This document shows, one piece after another, positions 54,178-62,646 of a DNA stretch of 64,000 nucleotides. The position numbers were made by a program, and so were the translations under genes. Position 1 is the stretch's first letter; every line of letters begins with the position of its first letter. Below the pieces are notes generated by a model. It was not told the origin of the DNA. It worked only from the letters and a program-made list of their open reading frames with translations, and searched no databases. Source of the DNA: Seohaeicola saemankumensis (GTDB lineage Bacteria > Pseudomonadota > Alphaproteobacteria > Rhodobacterales > Rhodobacteraceae). Where the stretch lies: assembly GCF_021021435.1 (NCBI RefSeq), contig NZ_JAINWI010000015.1:124001-188000 (forward strand), read 5' to 3'.

Positions 54178-55191
54178 TTACTTGTCCAGTTCAGGGTTGT
54201 AGAACAGACCGATCAGGGTGTCATACTGCCCGTCACCCATCGGATGCTCTGCCATCAGGCCCTTCATGCGGCCCCATGTCTTTTCGCGGGCAGCAGCCAG
54301 ATAGTTGGCGCGCGCTTCGCCCTGAAGCTCGACGACTTTCATGCCGCCCGCTTCCAGCGCCGCGAAATCCTCGTCCCGCTTGGTCCGCAGGGCTTCGACC
54401 GAGGCGCGCTCGTGTTCGATTGCCACATCCTGCAGGATGGTCTTGGCCTCGTCTGACAGGCTGTTCCAGCGGTCAAGGTTCACGATCACGCCCAAATCGG
54501 TCGAAAAGAAATTTGGCTCGACGCGGTAGTTCAGGAACTCGTTCCATTTCAGGTCGATCAGACCGATCTGGGTCCAACCGGTCGCATCAACCACGCCACG
54601 CTCTAGGCCGGAATAGACCTCGGTTGTGGGAAGGTCGATCACCTGCGCGCCAAGATACTCGGTGAAGAACGCGTTATACACCGCGTTGCCGCGCAGCTTG
54701 ATGCCGGAAATGTCCAGATTGCCGTCAGTGTCCAGTTTGGGTTCGTTCTTCATCCACAGGTTATAGCTGACACCACTGTCGAACCAGCCAAGGTATTTGA
54801 CACCCATCTTGGCCTGATGGATTTCGTCGATCAAGGCGATGCCGCCATTCTCGCGCGCTTCGATAGCGGTCAGGTTCGAGGCGACCAGCGCATCTTTCTC
54901 GGGCAGCGCACCACCGTAGAAGCTGCCGGGTGTATAAACCATATCCACGACTCCGTCGCGTACGGCATCGGCTTGCTGCATCATGCCGATGGCTTCGGGG
55001 CCGCCGCGCACTTCAATCTGCACAACGCCCTCGCCTGCCGCATTCACCTTTTCGACGAACTGCAGGAAAGACTGCGTGTAGATCAGTGTGGTCGGGAAAG
55101 CATGCACAGCGGTCAGTGTCTCCTGTGCCGTCGCCGCAGCGCCGATCAGGGTGGAACCGGCGACTATCCCGCCGACAAATGTCATTTTCAT
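54178..55191 (-). CDS. dctP: TRAP transporter substrate-binding protein (DctP family)
   Basis: 337 residues with a Sec signal peptide (VGGIVAGSTLIGAAATAQ). DctP fold features: QIEVRGGPEAIGMMQQADAV, the region with the conserved carboxylate-binding Arg (SGIKLRGNAVYNAF) and LPTTEVYSGLERGVVDAT. It captures an organic acid in the periplasm. The gene is downstream of a leuC/leuD-like pair and a GntR gene on the same strand, so the transported compound may be the substrate of those enzymes. The start has an AAGGAGAG site. Confidence 0.92.
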   Translation of the reverse strand: MKMTFVGGIVAGSTLIGAAATAQETLTAVHAFPTTLIYTQSFLQFVEKVNAAGEGVVQIEVRGGPEAIGMMQQADAVRDGVVDMVYTPGSFYGGALPEKDALVASNLTAIEARENGGIALIDEIHQAKMGVKYLGWFDSGVSYNLWMKNEPKLDTDGNLDISGIKLRGNAVYNAFFTEYLGAQVIDLPTTEVYSGLERGVVDATGWTQIGLIDLKWNEFLNYRVEPNFFSTDLGVIVNLDRWNSLSDEAKTILQDVAIEHERASVEALRTKRDEDFAALEAGGMKVVELQGEARANYLAAAREKTWGRMKGLMAEHPMGDGQYDTLIGLFYNPELDK

Positions 55192-55265
55192 CGTTTCTCT
55201 CCTTTTTCGGGGTCGTTACCCCCGCCCTGTTGAAGGTGCCCCTTTTGAGGTCACCTGGTTATGGA

Positions 55266-55292
55266 CCGTGCGCCCGCAATGCGGGCGCACGG
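55266..55292 (-). terminator. Strong hairpin between leuD-like gene and dctP
   Basis: CCGTGCGCCCGC / GCGGGCGCACGG, a perfect 12-base stem with a 3-base loop, just after the leuD-like stop. No T-run follows on the minus strand, so it may be a processing, stabilising or Rho-assisted site. Confidence 0.5.
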
Positions 55293-55298
55293 GGTCTT

Positions 55299-55922
55299 TC
55301 ACTTCGCCTCGCCCGCCATGGCATCCAGCATGGCATAGGGAGCCTGCTCTGCCCTTGCTGCGCGGAACATAGCAATGGCGGGGCCATGGCTGGCGGTCAT
55401 GTCGATGTCATCCCAACCGTTCAGCAGTTTCAGTCGCCAGATCGGGTCCAGATCGAACGGGATCACCTCGTTGCCAATGCGTATCTCACAGGCCTGCAGA
55501 TCGACGGTCATGGGTGCCTTGCCGTCACCCAGCCGTCCGATCAGATCCTCTATTCTGTCTTCTGACACGCGCGCGGGTAGCAATCCGTTGTTCACCGCGT
55601 TCGAGGCAAAGATATCCCCAAAGCTCAAGGCAATCACCGCCTTGATGCCGAAATCTACCAGCGCATAAACAGCCGCCTCGCGCGAGGAGCCTGACCCGAA
55701 ATTGCGACGGGTCACTAGAATTTCCGCATCAACGTGATGGTTCAGGGGCATCAGTGCGCGAGGAGCGCCCGCGCTGTCAAAACGCAGATCGTGCAGCAGA
55801 TATGGCCCGTAGCCATCCTTGCGCGGCACAGACATGAAACGCGCAGGGATCAGTTGGTCTGTGTCGATATTATCCTGCGGCAGTGCTACAGCAGGGCCTT
55901 CGATGATGCTGAAGCCGGCCAT
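55299..55922 (-). CDS. LeuD-like hydratase small subunit (aconitase family, non-leucine paralogue)
   Basis: 207 residues from the ATG at 55922, 2 bases after the large-subunit stop. The swivel domain carries DNIDTDQLIPARFM and NFGSGSSREAAVYAL. In true LeuD the last motif is GCGSSREHAPW; here the His is Ala. The pair is linked to GntR, Hyu and TRAP genes rather than leuB. Likely reactions are hydration of maleate or an alkylmaleate to a malate. Ordinary isopropylmalate isomerase remains possible. Confidence 0.7.
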   Translation of the reverse strand: MAGFSIIEGPAVALPQDNIDTDQLIPARFMSVPRKDGYGPYLLHDLRFDSAGAPRALMPLNHHVDAEILVTRRNFGSGSSREAAVYALVDFGIKAVIALSFGDIFASNAVNNGLLPARVSEDRIEDLIGRLGDGKAPMTVDLQACEIRIGNEVIPFDLDPIWRLKLLNGWDDIDMTASHGPAIAMFRAARAEQAPYAMLDAMAGEAK

Positions 55923-55924
55923 CG

Positions 55925-57331
55925 TCACACCCTTCCGTCCAGCAAGGGGCGCACATCGGTCAGCGTGCCTGTCACAGCCGCCGCCGCCACCATCGCGGGG
56001 CTCATCAGGTGGGTGCGCGCGCCGCGCCCCTGACGGCCCTTGAAGTTGCGGTTGGTCGACGAGGCGCAGCGTTTGCCCGCGCCGACCAGATCGCCGTTCA
56101 TGCCCACGCACATCGAACAGCCCGACGCGACCCATTCCAGACCAGCATCGGTAAAAATCCGGTCCAACCCTTCGCGTTCCGCCTGCGCCTTGACCAGCGC
56201 CGACCCCGGCGAGACCAGACCCGGCACCTTCGCCTTGCGCCCCGACAGCACGGCTGCGGCAAGGCGCAGATCCTCGATCCGGCCATTTGTGCAGGAACCG
56301 ATGAAAACCTGATCCACCGGTGTGCCCTGAATCCTCTGGCCCGGAACAAGACCCATATATTCCATCGCAGCACGGACCTGATCGGCGCGGGCGCGGTCCA
56401 GTTCGGCGGGATCAGGCAGGTTTGCGGTGATCGGCAACGCCTCTTCGGGGCTGGTGCCCCATGTGACGGTTGGCGCGATCTCGGCCCCGTCCAGAGTGAT
56501 CTCGCTGTCGAAAATCGCATCCGCGTCACTGGCAAGCGCCCGCCAGTCGGCAACAGCTCGGTTCCAATCCTTAGCTTTCGGCGCGAACGGACGCCCCTCG
56601 ATATAGGTGAAGGTCACGTCATCGGGTGCCACCATCCCGCAACGGGCACCGCCCTCGATGGACAGATTGCAAAGCGTCATGCGCCCTTCCATGCTCATGT
56701 TTTCGACGACCGGCCCCGCATATTCGATCGCGTGCCCGCGCGCACCATCAGCGCCCAACCGCGCGATCCAGAACAGCGCCAGATCCTTGGCCGAGACCGC
56801 AGGCCCCAATTGCCCTGTCACTGTGATCCGCATCGTCTTGGGCCGCTTTTGCCAGATCGTCTGCGTGGCCAGCACATGCGCCACTTCGGTCGCACCGATC
56901 CCGAAGGCCAGCGCGCCGAAGGCTCCGTGAGTGGAGGTATGGCTGTCCCCGCAATTGATCAGCAGGCCCGGCAAGGTCAGCCCCTGTTCCGGTCCCATCA
57001 CATGCACGATCCCCTGACGCGGATCGCGCATCCCGAAGCATCGGATGCCGTGGCGGGCCGTATTCTCTTCCAGCGTGCGGATCATTCGCGCGATATCCGG
57101 ATCGGCAATCCTGTCGCGTTCCCGAGTCGGCGCGTAGTGGTCCACGACACCAATCGTCAAGGCAGGCTCGGCGACCGGCAGACGACGCTCAGCCAGTTTA
57201 GCAAAGGCATGGTGCGAGCCTTCATGCACCAGATGCCGATCCACCCAGAGAAGTGATGCACCATCCTCGCGCTGCAAGACTTCATGCGCATCCCAGACCT
57301 TGTCGAACAATGTGCGGGAGTTTGCCGTCAT
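55925..57331 (-). CDS. LeuC-like hydratase large subunit (aconitase family, non-leucine paralogue)
   Basis: 468 residues with the 4Fe-4S aconitase fold. Conserved blocks: VDRHLVHE, CGDSHTSTHGAFGALAFGIG with the first cluster Cys, FIGSCTNGRIEDLR, and SGCSMCVGMN with the last two. It departs from LeuC in EGSHHAFAKL (usually EVTSPQAFEGL) and in the shortened VVDHYAPTRERD region. Maleate hydratase of the gentisate direct-hydrolysis route (HbzIJ type) or dimethylmaleate hydratase are better functional guesses than leucine synthesis. The start overlaps the GntR stop by 4 bases. Confidence 0.72.
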   Translation of the reverse strand: MTANSRTLFDKVWDAHEVLQREDGASLLWVDRHLVHEGSHHAFAKLAERRLPVAEPALTIGVVDHYAPTRERDRIADPDIARMIRTLEENTARHGIRCFGMRDPRQGIVHVMGPEQGLTLPGLLINCGDSHTSTHGAFGALAFGIGATEVAHVLATQTIWQKRPKTMRITVTGQLGPAVSAKDLALFWIARLGADGARGHAIEYAGPVVENMSMEGRMTLCNLSIEGGARCGMVAPDDVTFTYIEGRPFAPKAKDWNRAVADWRALASDADAIFDSEITLDGAEIAPTVTWGTSPEEALPITANLPDPAELDRARADQVRAAMEYMGLVPGQRIQGTPVDQVFIGSCTNGRIEDLRLAAAVLSGRKAKVPGLVSPGSALVKAQAEREGLDRIFTDAGLEWVASGCSMCVGMNGDLVGAGKRCASSTNRNFKGRQGRGARTHLMSPAMVAAAAVTGTLTDVRPLLDGRV

Positions 57332-58176
57332 TCCGCTGCCTCACGAGCAGTTGGATCACCGATCACCGGCTCCCAATGCCTGTCGCCGCCCAGCCCTACC
57401 CGGGTCAGCGTCATCTCAAGCCGGAAGGCATCTGCACGGTACAGCGCCGATAGATATTCCACGCCCTGACCGTTGATATCACGCACAACACGACGCAACG
57501 ACAGAAGGGCTGAACCGACCGATACGCCAAGCGCCTCGGCCACATCGGGCGAGGCCAGCGTGGCTGTGACCGACTGGTGCGCGGCATCCACTTCGACACC
57601 CGAGCGCTCGAGAAGTCGGAAAAGCGGCGTCGTGGCCAGATCGGCTTCGGTATAGTTGGTGGCAATCGCTTCGGGCACATAGGTCGTCAGGTGCGAGAAG
57701 GGCCGCCCCTCGACAAGCCGGACGCGCACGGCAGTTTGCACCCGCGCACCTTCGGGCAGCGCCATTGCCGTGGCGACCGTGTCGGGCGCTGGACCGTAGG
57801 AGAATGACAAAAGCCTTGCTGTTGTGGATTGCCCCATCGCGACAAGCTGCGGGATCAGTGTGGTGAAATCGGCGGCCAGCGGCGCCGATGCGCCCTCAGG
57901 CGCACGCACAATGCTTCCGCTACCGGCGCGCTTTTCGATCAGGCCGTCAGCGGCCAGCGCCTCGAGCGCGCGCCGGATGGTCACACGCGAAACACCATGC
58001 AACTCGGCCAGACGCTGTTCTCCAGGCAAGCTGGTTCCGGCGGGAAAAGTGCCGTTGGACATGTCATCGCGCAGCAACAGATAGACCCTGCGCGCCTTAC
58101 CGCCCTCTGGCAGACCAGACCTGAGCTGTGTGTTCAAAGCCACCCCCAAAGCGCCGTCAACACGACGGATTCGCAC
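57328..58176 (-). CDS. GntR family regulator, HutC/UTRA type
   Basis: 282 residues from a GTG at 58176; a GTG at 58143 is an alternative and fits the family start better. The GntR winged helix (LPGEQRLAELHGVSRVTIRRAL) spans about residues 35-95, followed by a UTRA effector domain (YLSALYRADAFRLEMTLT near the end). It is the first gene of the minus-strand run with leuC/leuD-like genes and is divergent from the tautomerase-hyu operon, so it probably controls both directions through a shared operator. Confidence 0.85.
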   Translation of the reverse strand: MRIRRVDGALGVALNTQLRSGLPEGGKARRVYLLLRDDMSNGTFPAGTSLPGEQRLAELHGVSRVTIRRALEALAADGLIEKRAGSGSIVRAPEGASAPLAADFTTLIPQLVAMGQSTTARLLSFSYGPAPDTVATAMALPEGARVQTAVRVRLVEGRPFSHLTTYVPEAIATNYTEADLATTPLFRLLERSGVEVDAAHQSVTATLASPDVAEALGVSVGSALLSLRRVVRDINGQGVEYLSALYRADAFRLEMTLTRVGLGGDRHWEPVIGDPTAREAAE

Positions 58177-58235
58177 ACAAACGTATCAACGGCTTTCAGA
58201 AAAGCAAGTAATCCGTCATATCAATCATCATAAAT

Positions 58236-58278
58236 TTGATCTTTCCAGATACTAAAATCTGTATTAGCAAAGATACAG
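58236..58278 (+). promoter_or_regulatory. Candidate promoter and GntR operator of the hyu operon
   Basis: TTGATC (58236-58241), a 17-base spacer and CTGTAT (58259-58264) form a plausible promoter. The perfect inverted repeat CTGTAT-N8-ATACAG (58259-58278) starts at the -10, so a bound GntR dimer would repress. A second overlapping dyad AGAT-N6-ATCT lies at 58247-58260. Confidence 0.55.
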
Positions 58279-58298
58279 GTTATTCAGGGAGGGATGCG

Positions 58299-58868
58299 AT
58301 GCCGATTATTGAGGCGCATGTGCTTGAAGGCTACGACAACGATGCAAAAACGCGGCTGGGCAAGGCTTTGACAGAGGCTGTGCAGCTTGTCGTGCCTGCT
58401 GCTCCCGATGCGATTACGGTGATTCTGCACGAGATGCCGACGGCCCATTACATGCGTGGCGGTACTCACCCGACAGGTGCACCTGCCCTGCCTGATCCTT
58501 GTGCAATCGTCCGCGAGTATCTGGCCGCGATGGAGGCACGCGAGCTTGAGCGTGCCCGCGCGATGCTGGACAAGGGTTTTGTGATGAATTTCCCCGGCGC
58601 CTCTGGTCTAACAACTCTGGACGAGTTGATCGCATGGTCGAAGCCCCGCTATCGTTTCGTCAGGAAAACCTATGACGGGTTCGAGGCTTTGCAGGGCGAT
58701 GGGTGCGCCATCGTCTATGCGCGCGGCACCCTTTACGGCGAATGGCCCGATGGCACGCCGTTTCAGGGCATCCGCTTTGTCGATCGGTTCGAGATCACAG
58801 CAGGCCGGATCACGCGACAGGATGTCTGGAACGACATCGCCGAAGTAAAGGCAGCAGGACAAGAATGA
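58299..58868 (+). CDS. Tautomerase-SnoaL-like fusion protein
   Basis: 189 residues from the ATG at 58299 (CAGGGAGGG site). Residues 1-~68 resemble 4-oxalocrotonate tautomerase, with the catalytic Pro directly after Met (MPIIEAHVLEG). Residues ~75-185 are a SnoaL/NTF2-like domain (AIVREYLAAMEARELERARA, GIRFVDRFEITAGRITRQDV). The fusion could couple isomerisation of an unsaturated acid with a second lyase or isomerase step. It overlaps hyuB by 4 bases and is the first gene of the catabolic operon. Confidence 0.75.
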   Translation: MPIIEAHVLEGYDNDAKTRLGKALTEAVQLVVPAAPDAITVILHEMPTAHYMRGGTHPTGAPALPDPCAIVREYLAAMEARELERARAMLDKGFVMNFPGASGLTTLDELIAWSKPRYRFVRKTYDGFEALQGDGCAIVYARGTLYGEWPDGTPFQGIRFVDRFEITAGRITRQDVWNDIAEVKAAGQE

Positions 58869-60568
58869 CACAGACCGCAGATATCGACCCGATCACGCTG
58901 GCCGTTCTGGCAGGCCGGATGGAGCAGATCGCCGACGAGATGGACGCGACCCTGTTCCGTGCAGCCTTCAACCCGATCATCGCCGAGGCTCATGACGCGT
59001 CGCACGGACTTTACCATGCCCTTTCCGGCGACACGCTTGTGCAGGGCAAATCGGGACTGCCAATTTTTGTGGGCGTCATGTCATTCGCGGTAAAAGCCGT
59101 GATCGACAAAGCCGCTGAACATGGCGAGGTCCACGACGGGGATATCTATATCTTCAACGATGCGCATCTGGGCGGCACCCATCTGTCGGATATGCGTCTG
59201 GTGCGGCCCTATTTCCGCGATGGGCAGTTGTTCTGCTATCTCGCCTCGGTCGGGCATTGGCATGACGTGGGCGGCGCGGTTCCCGGCAACTACAACCCCG
59301 CCGCTACCGATGCGTTTCAGGAAGCTTTCGTGCTGCCGCCTGTGCGACTGGCGCGCGGGGGCCAAGTGAATACCGACATCATCGACATCCTGATGCGGAA
59401 CACCCGCCTGCCGCAATCGGCCATGGGCGATCTGAACGGGCAGTTGGGCGCGCTGGATCTGGGTGTGCGCCGGATGGACGAGCTTTTGGACGAATACGGC
59501 ACGGATACCGTCAGTGCGGCGCTGGATGCTCTGGGCCATCGCGCCGAAGCCTTGATGCGGGCCGAGTTGACTGCCCTACCGGACGGCCGTTGGGAGGCTG
59601 TAGATTTTCTGGACAATGACGGGATCACCGATGTCGCTTTGCCGATCAAGGTCGCGCTTGAAATCAAGGGCGACACGATGGTGCTGGATTTCGATGGCAC
59701 AGCTCCGCGTTGTGCGGGTCCGGTCAATATAGCCCTGCCCACTGCGGTGGCCACGGCCTATGTGGCAATCAAGCATATCTTTCCGGCGCTACCTGCCAAT
59801 GCGGGCGTGATGCGACCCATCAAGGTGCGCATCCCCGAGGGGTCTTTGCTGTCGGCAGAGTTTCCGGCACCCGTGGGCGGCTATACCGAAACGATCCTGC
59901 GGATGATCGATGTTATTTTTGCGGCCGCGGGCCAAGCCGCACCCGACCGCGTGGTGGCCAACGCCTATGGCACGATCAACGCGCTGTCGATTGCAGGCAA
60001 GCGCAAGAATGGCCAGCCTTGGGTGATGTTCAGCTTTTACGGAGGAGGGCATGGCGGGTCGCCCGAGGGTGACGGGTTGAACCACGGCAATGCGCCGATC
60101 TCGACCGCGACAATCCCGCCGCTGGAGATTCTGGAAGCGGCCTATCCGGTGATGTTCCGGCAATGGGCTTTGCGCCCCGACAGCGCGGGTGCGGGGGCGC
60201 ATCGCGGAGGTTTGGGTGCAGTCTACGAGATCGAGGTGTTGGAGGAGAATGGGGCCGAGGCGTTCCTGTTCGGCGAACGGGGCCACTTTGCGCCCAAGGG
60301 GGCTGCAGGCGGTGGCGAAGCGGCGATGAACGTCTTTTCCTATGAGCAGGCGGATGGCTGGCATCATCCGCCGCTGGCGTCGAAAATGCGCGGGATCAAA
60401 CTGGTCCAGGGGCAGGCCGTGCGTCTGGAAACACCGGGGGGTGGTGGCTATGGCGCAGCCTCGCTGCGGGATCCGAAGGCCGTAGCGCGGGATGTGGCGC
60501 TGGGTCTGATCAGCGCGGACGAGGCGGATAAAGCATATGGAACCGCATGGAAAGGGGCGCAGGCATGA
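58865..60568 (+). CDS. hyuB: Hydantoinase B/oxoprolinase family protein
   Basis: 567 residues from the ATG at 58865, overlapping the preceding stop. HyuB is the cyclising-amide hydrolase subunit working with HyuA in ATP-dependent opening of lactams, hydantoins or imides (N-methylhydantoinase, 5-oxoprolinase, caprolactamase); carboxylases of the acetone/acetophenone type are distant relatives. Hallmarks: YIFNDAHLGGTHLSDM, VGHWHDVGGAVPG, FSFYGGGHGGSPEGDG and the C-terminal LETPGGGGYG. The natural substrate is not evident from sequence. Confidence 0.9.
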   Translation: MTQTADIDPITLAVLAGRMEQIADEMDATLFRAAFNPIIAEAHDASHGLYHALSGDTLVQGKSGLPIFVGVMSFAVKAVIDKAAEHGEVHDGDIYIFNDAHLGGTHLSDMRLVRPYFRDGQLFCYLASVGHWHDVGGAVPGNYNPAATDAFQEAFVLPPVRLARGGQVNTDIIDILMRNTRLPQSAMGDLNGQLGALDLGVRRMDELLDEYGTDTVSAALDALGHRAEALMRAELTALPDGRWEAVDFLDNDGITDVALPIKVALEIKGDTMVLDFDGTAPRCAGPVNIALPTAVATAYVAIKHIFPALPANAGVMRPIKVRIPEGSLLSAEFPAPVGGYTETILRMIDVIFAAAGQAAPDRVVANAYGTINALSIAGKRKNGQPWVMFSFYGGGHGGSPEGDGLNHGNAPISTATIPPLEILEAAYPVMFRQWALRPDSAGAGAHRGGLGAVYEIEVLEENGAEAFLFGERGHFAPKGAAGGGEAAMNVFSYEQADGWHHPPLASKMRGIKLVQGQAVRLETPGGGGYGAASLRDPKAVARDVALGLISADEADKAYGTAWKGAQA

Positions 60569-62643
60569 GCATGCAAAAGACCGCAGGCCGCATGATCGGC
60601 GTTGATGTCGGCGGCACCTTCACCGATGTGTTTGTACTCGACGAGGCCGCAGGCACTGCCACGGTTGCCAAGGTGCCCACAACCCGCCCCGACCAGTCGG
60701 GCGGGTTTCTGGACGGGATCGGGCGGCAGGTATCGGACTTGTCCTCGGTTGCTGTCGTGGTGCATGGCACAACCGCAGGCACCAACGCCCTGCTGGAACG
60801 CAAAGGTGCTAAGATCGGCGTGATCACCACAGCGGGTCTGCGTGACGTCCTGGAAATGCGCCGCCGCGACCGTCCGCGAACATGGGGACTGCGCGGCGAT
60901 TTCACACCCGTTGTACCGCGCGATCTGCGCCTTGAAGTGCCGGAACGGACACTGGCGGATGGCGCAATCCGTGTGCCCGTCGATCTGGACGCGGTACGCG
61001 CAGCCGCCCGGACCCTGCAGGATCAGGGTTGCGCAGCCGTCGCGGTCATGTTCGCCAATGCCTATGCCAACCCCGCCAACGAGGCAGCTGCCGTGGCCGC
61101 GATCCGCGAAATCTGGCCCAACAGCCATGTCTCGGCTTCGTCCGAGATCCTGCCAGAGATCCGCGAGTTCGAACGGTTTTCGACCACCGCGCTGAACGCC
61201 TATCTGCAACCCGAAGTCTCGGGTTATCTGGACCGCTTGGAAAATGCGCTGAAACAGGGCGGCTTTGGCGGCGAGTTCATGATCGTACAGTCGAACGGCG
61301 GTGTAATGGCGGTGGATACCGCCTGCCGCTTACCGGTCCGCACGGCTTTGTCCGGTCCCGCAGCGGGGGTGATCGCGGCGGCCTATATCGCGCAGATGGC
61401 GGGCTTTCCCGATGTCATCACGGGGGACATGGGCGGCACCAGTTTCGACGTATCGCTGATCGCGGGAGGCAAGTCGATGCTGTCGCCGCAAACCTCCATC
61501 GACTTCGGCATGGTCGTGCGCTCGCCGATGATCGAGATCACCACGATCGGCGCGGGCGGCGGCTCTATCGCATGGGTGGACAAGGGCGGGTTGCTGATGA
61601 TCGGGCCGGAAAGCGCCGGATCGAACCCCGGCCCTGTGGCCTACGGGCTTGGCAACACACGGCCCACGGTGACGGATGCGAATGTCGTACTGGGCCGGAT
61701 TGACCCCGACAACCCCATCGGCGGCAAGTTGACACGGCTGGATGTAGATGCAGCGGCAAAGGCGATTGACCAACATGCGGGCCAGCCCCTCGGTCTGGAT
61801 ACGCTGGCCGCGGCCGAAGCGATCCTGCGCGTCGCCAACAGCCGCATGGCGGGCGCAATCCGTCTGGTCAGTATCGAACGGGGCTTTGATCCCAAGCGGT
61901 TCGCCTTCATGCCATTCGGCGGGGGCGGCGCGCTGCATTCCGGCGCGATGCTGGCCGATGTGGGATTGGCCCGCGCCATCGTGCCGCGTTATCCCGGCGT
62001 CACCTCGGCCATGGGCTGTGTGATTGCTGATATGCGGCAGGATTTTGTGCAAACCGTCAATGCGATGGTGGACGGGTTGGAGGAGGCCAGTCTTGCTGCT
62101 TTCATGCAATCCCATATGGATCAGGGCCTTGCGATGCTCGACGCCGCCCAAACCCGCTTCGAAGCGCGCGATACGGCGTTCGAGCTGGACATGGCTTATG
62201 TCGGGCAGACCCATACCGTCGCCGTGCCGCTACCGGTGACCATCACGGATGGACGCGTCATCGCACCGACCCGCGCACAGATCGCCGAGGCTTTTGATGC
62301 GGCCTATAAAGCGACATACGGTCGCCTGTTGCCCAAAGGCGCGCGGCGGGTAATGAATCTGCGCTCTGCCGTGACCGGACGCCGACCCAAATTTGATCTT
62401 GCCACGCTAGCCCCCCGCAGCACCGGCACGCCCGAGGACGCCCGCAAGGGCGAACGAAAGGTGCATTTCGGGGACCGCTGGCATGACACCGCGATTTACA
62501 ACCGCCTTGATCTGCCCGTCGGTGCCGTGATCCACGGCCCCGCCATTCTGGAACAACCCGATACGACGGTCTTGATCGAGCCGGACCTGACCGGCACAGT
62601 CGACGCTTTCGGCAACACTATCATCACACGGCAGGAGAATTGA
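60565..62643 (+). CDS. hyuA: Hydantoinase A/oxoprolinase family protein
   Basis: 692 residues from the ATG overlapping the hyuB stop; an ATG two codons later is also possible. The actin-like ATPase fold is shown by IGVDVGGTFTDVFVLDE at the N-terminus, VVHGTTAGTNALLERKGAK, TGDMGGTSFDVSLI and FGGGGALHSG. HyuA phosphorylates the amide or carbonyl of the ring so that HyuB can open it. No zinc-binding gamma subunit follows, which argues against the acetone/acetophenone carboxylase branch. Confidence 0.92.
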   Translation: MSMQKTAGRMIGVDVGGTFTDVFVLDEAAGTATVAKVPTTRPDQSGGFLDGIGRQVSDLSSVAVVVHGTTAGTNALLERKGAKIGVITTAGLRDVLEMRRRDRPRTWGLRGDFTPVVPRDLRLEVPERTLADGAIRVPVDLDAVRAAARTLQDQGCAAVAVMFANAYANPANEAAAVAAIREIWPNSHVSASSEILPEIREFERFSTTALNAYLQPEVSGYLDRLENALKQGGFGGEFMIVQSNGGVMAVDTACRLPVRTALSGPAAGVIAAAYIAQMAGFPDVITGDMGGTSFDVSLIAGGKSMLSPQTSIDFGMVVRSPMIEITTIGAGGGSIAWVDKGGLLMIGPESAGSNPGPVAYGLGNTRPTVTDANVVLGRIDPDNPIGGKLTRLDVDAAAKAIDQHAGQPLGLDTLAAAEAILRVANSRMAGAIRLVSIERGFDPKRFAFMPFGGGGALHSGAMLADVGLARAIVPRYPGVTSAMGCVIADMRQDFVQTVNAMVDGLEEASLAAFMQSHMDQGLAMLDAAQTRFEARDTAFELDMAYVGQTHTVAVPLPVTITDGRVIAPTRAQIAEAFDAAYKATYGRLLPKGARRVMNLRSAVTGRRPKFDLATLAPRSTGTPEDARKGERKVHFGDRWHDTAIYNRLDLPVGAVIHGPAILEQPDTTVLIEPDLTGTVDAFGNTIITRQEN

Positions 62644-62646
62644 ACA

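Noticed and set aside
55923-56135. N-terminal extension of the LeuD-like protein
   Set aside because: It overlaps the end of the LeuC-like gene out of frame, and the LeuD domain starts at the ATG at 55922.
56009-57256. 415-codon open frame on the plus strand
   Set aside because: It is antisense to the LeuC-like gene, which has all cluster cysteines; the plus frame shows no domain.
61330-62214. 294-codon minus-strand frame within hyuA
   Set aside because: Antisense to the well-conserved ATPase core of HyuA.
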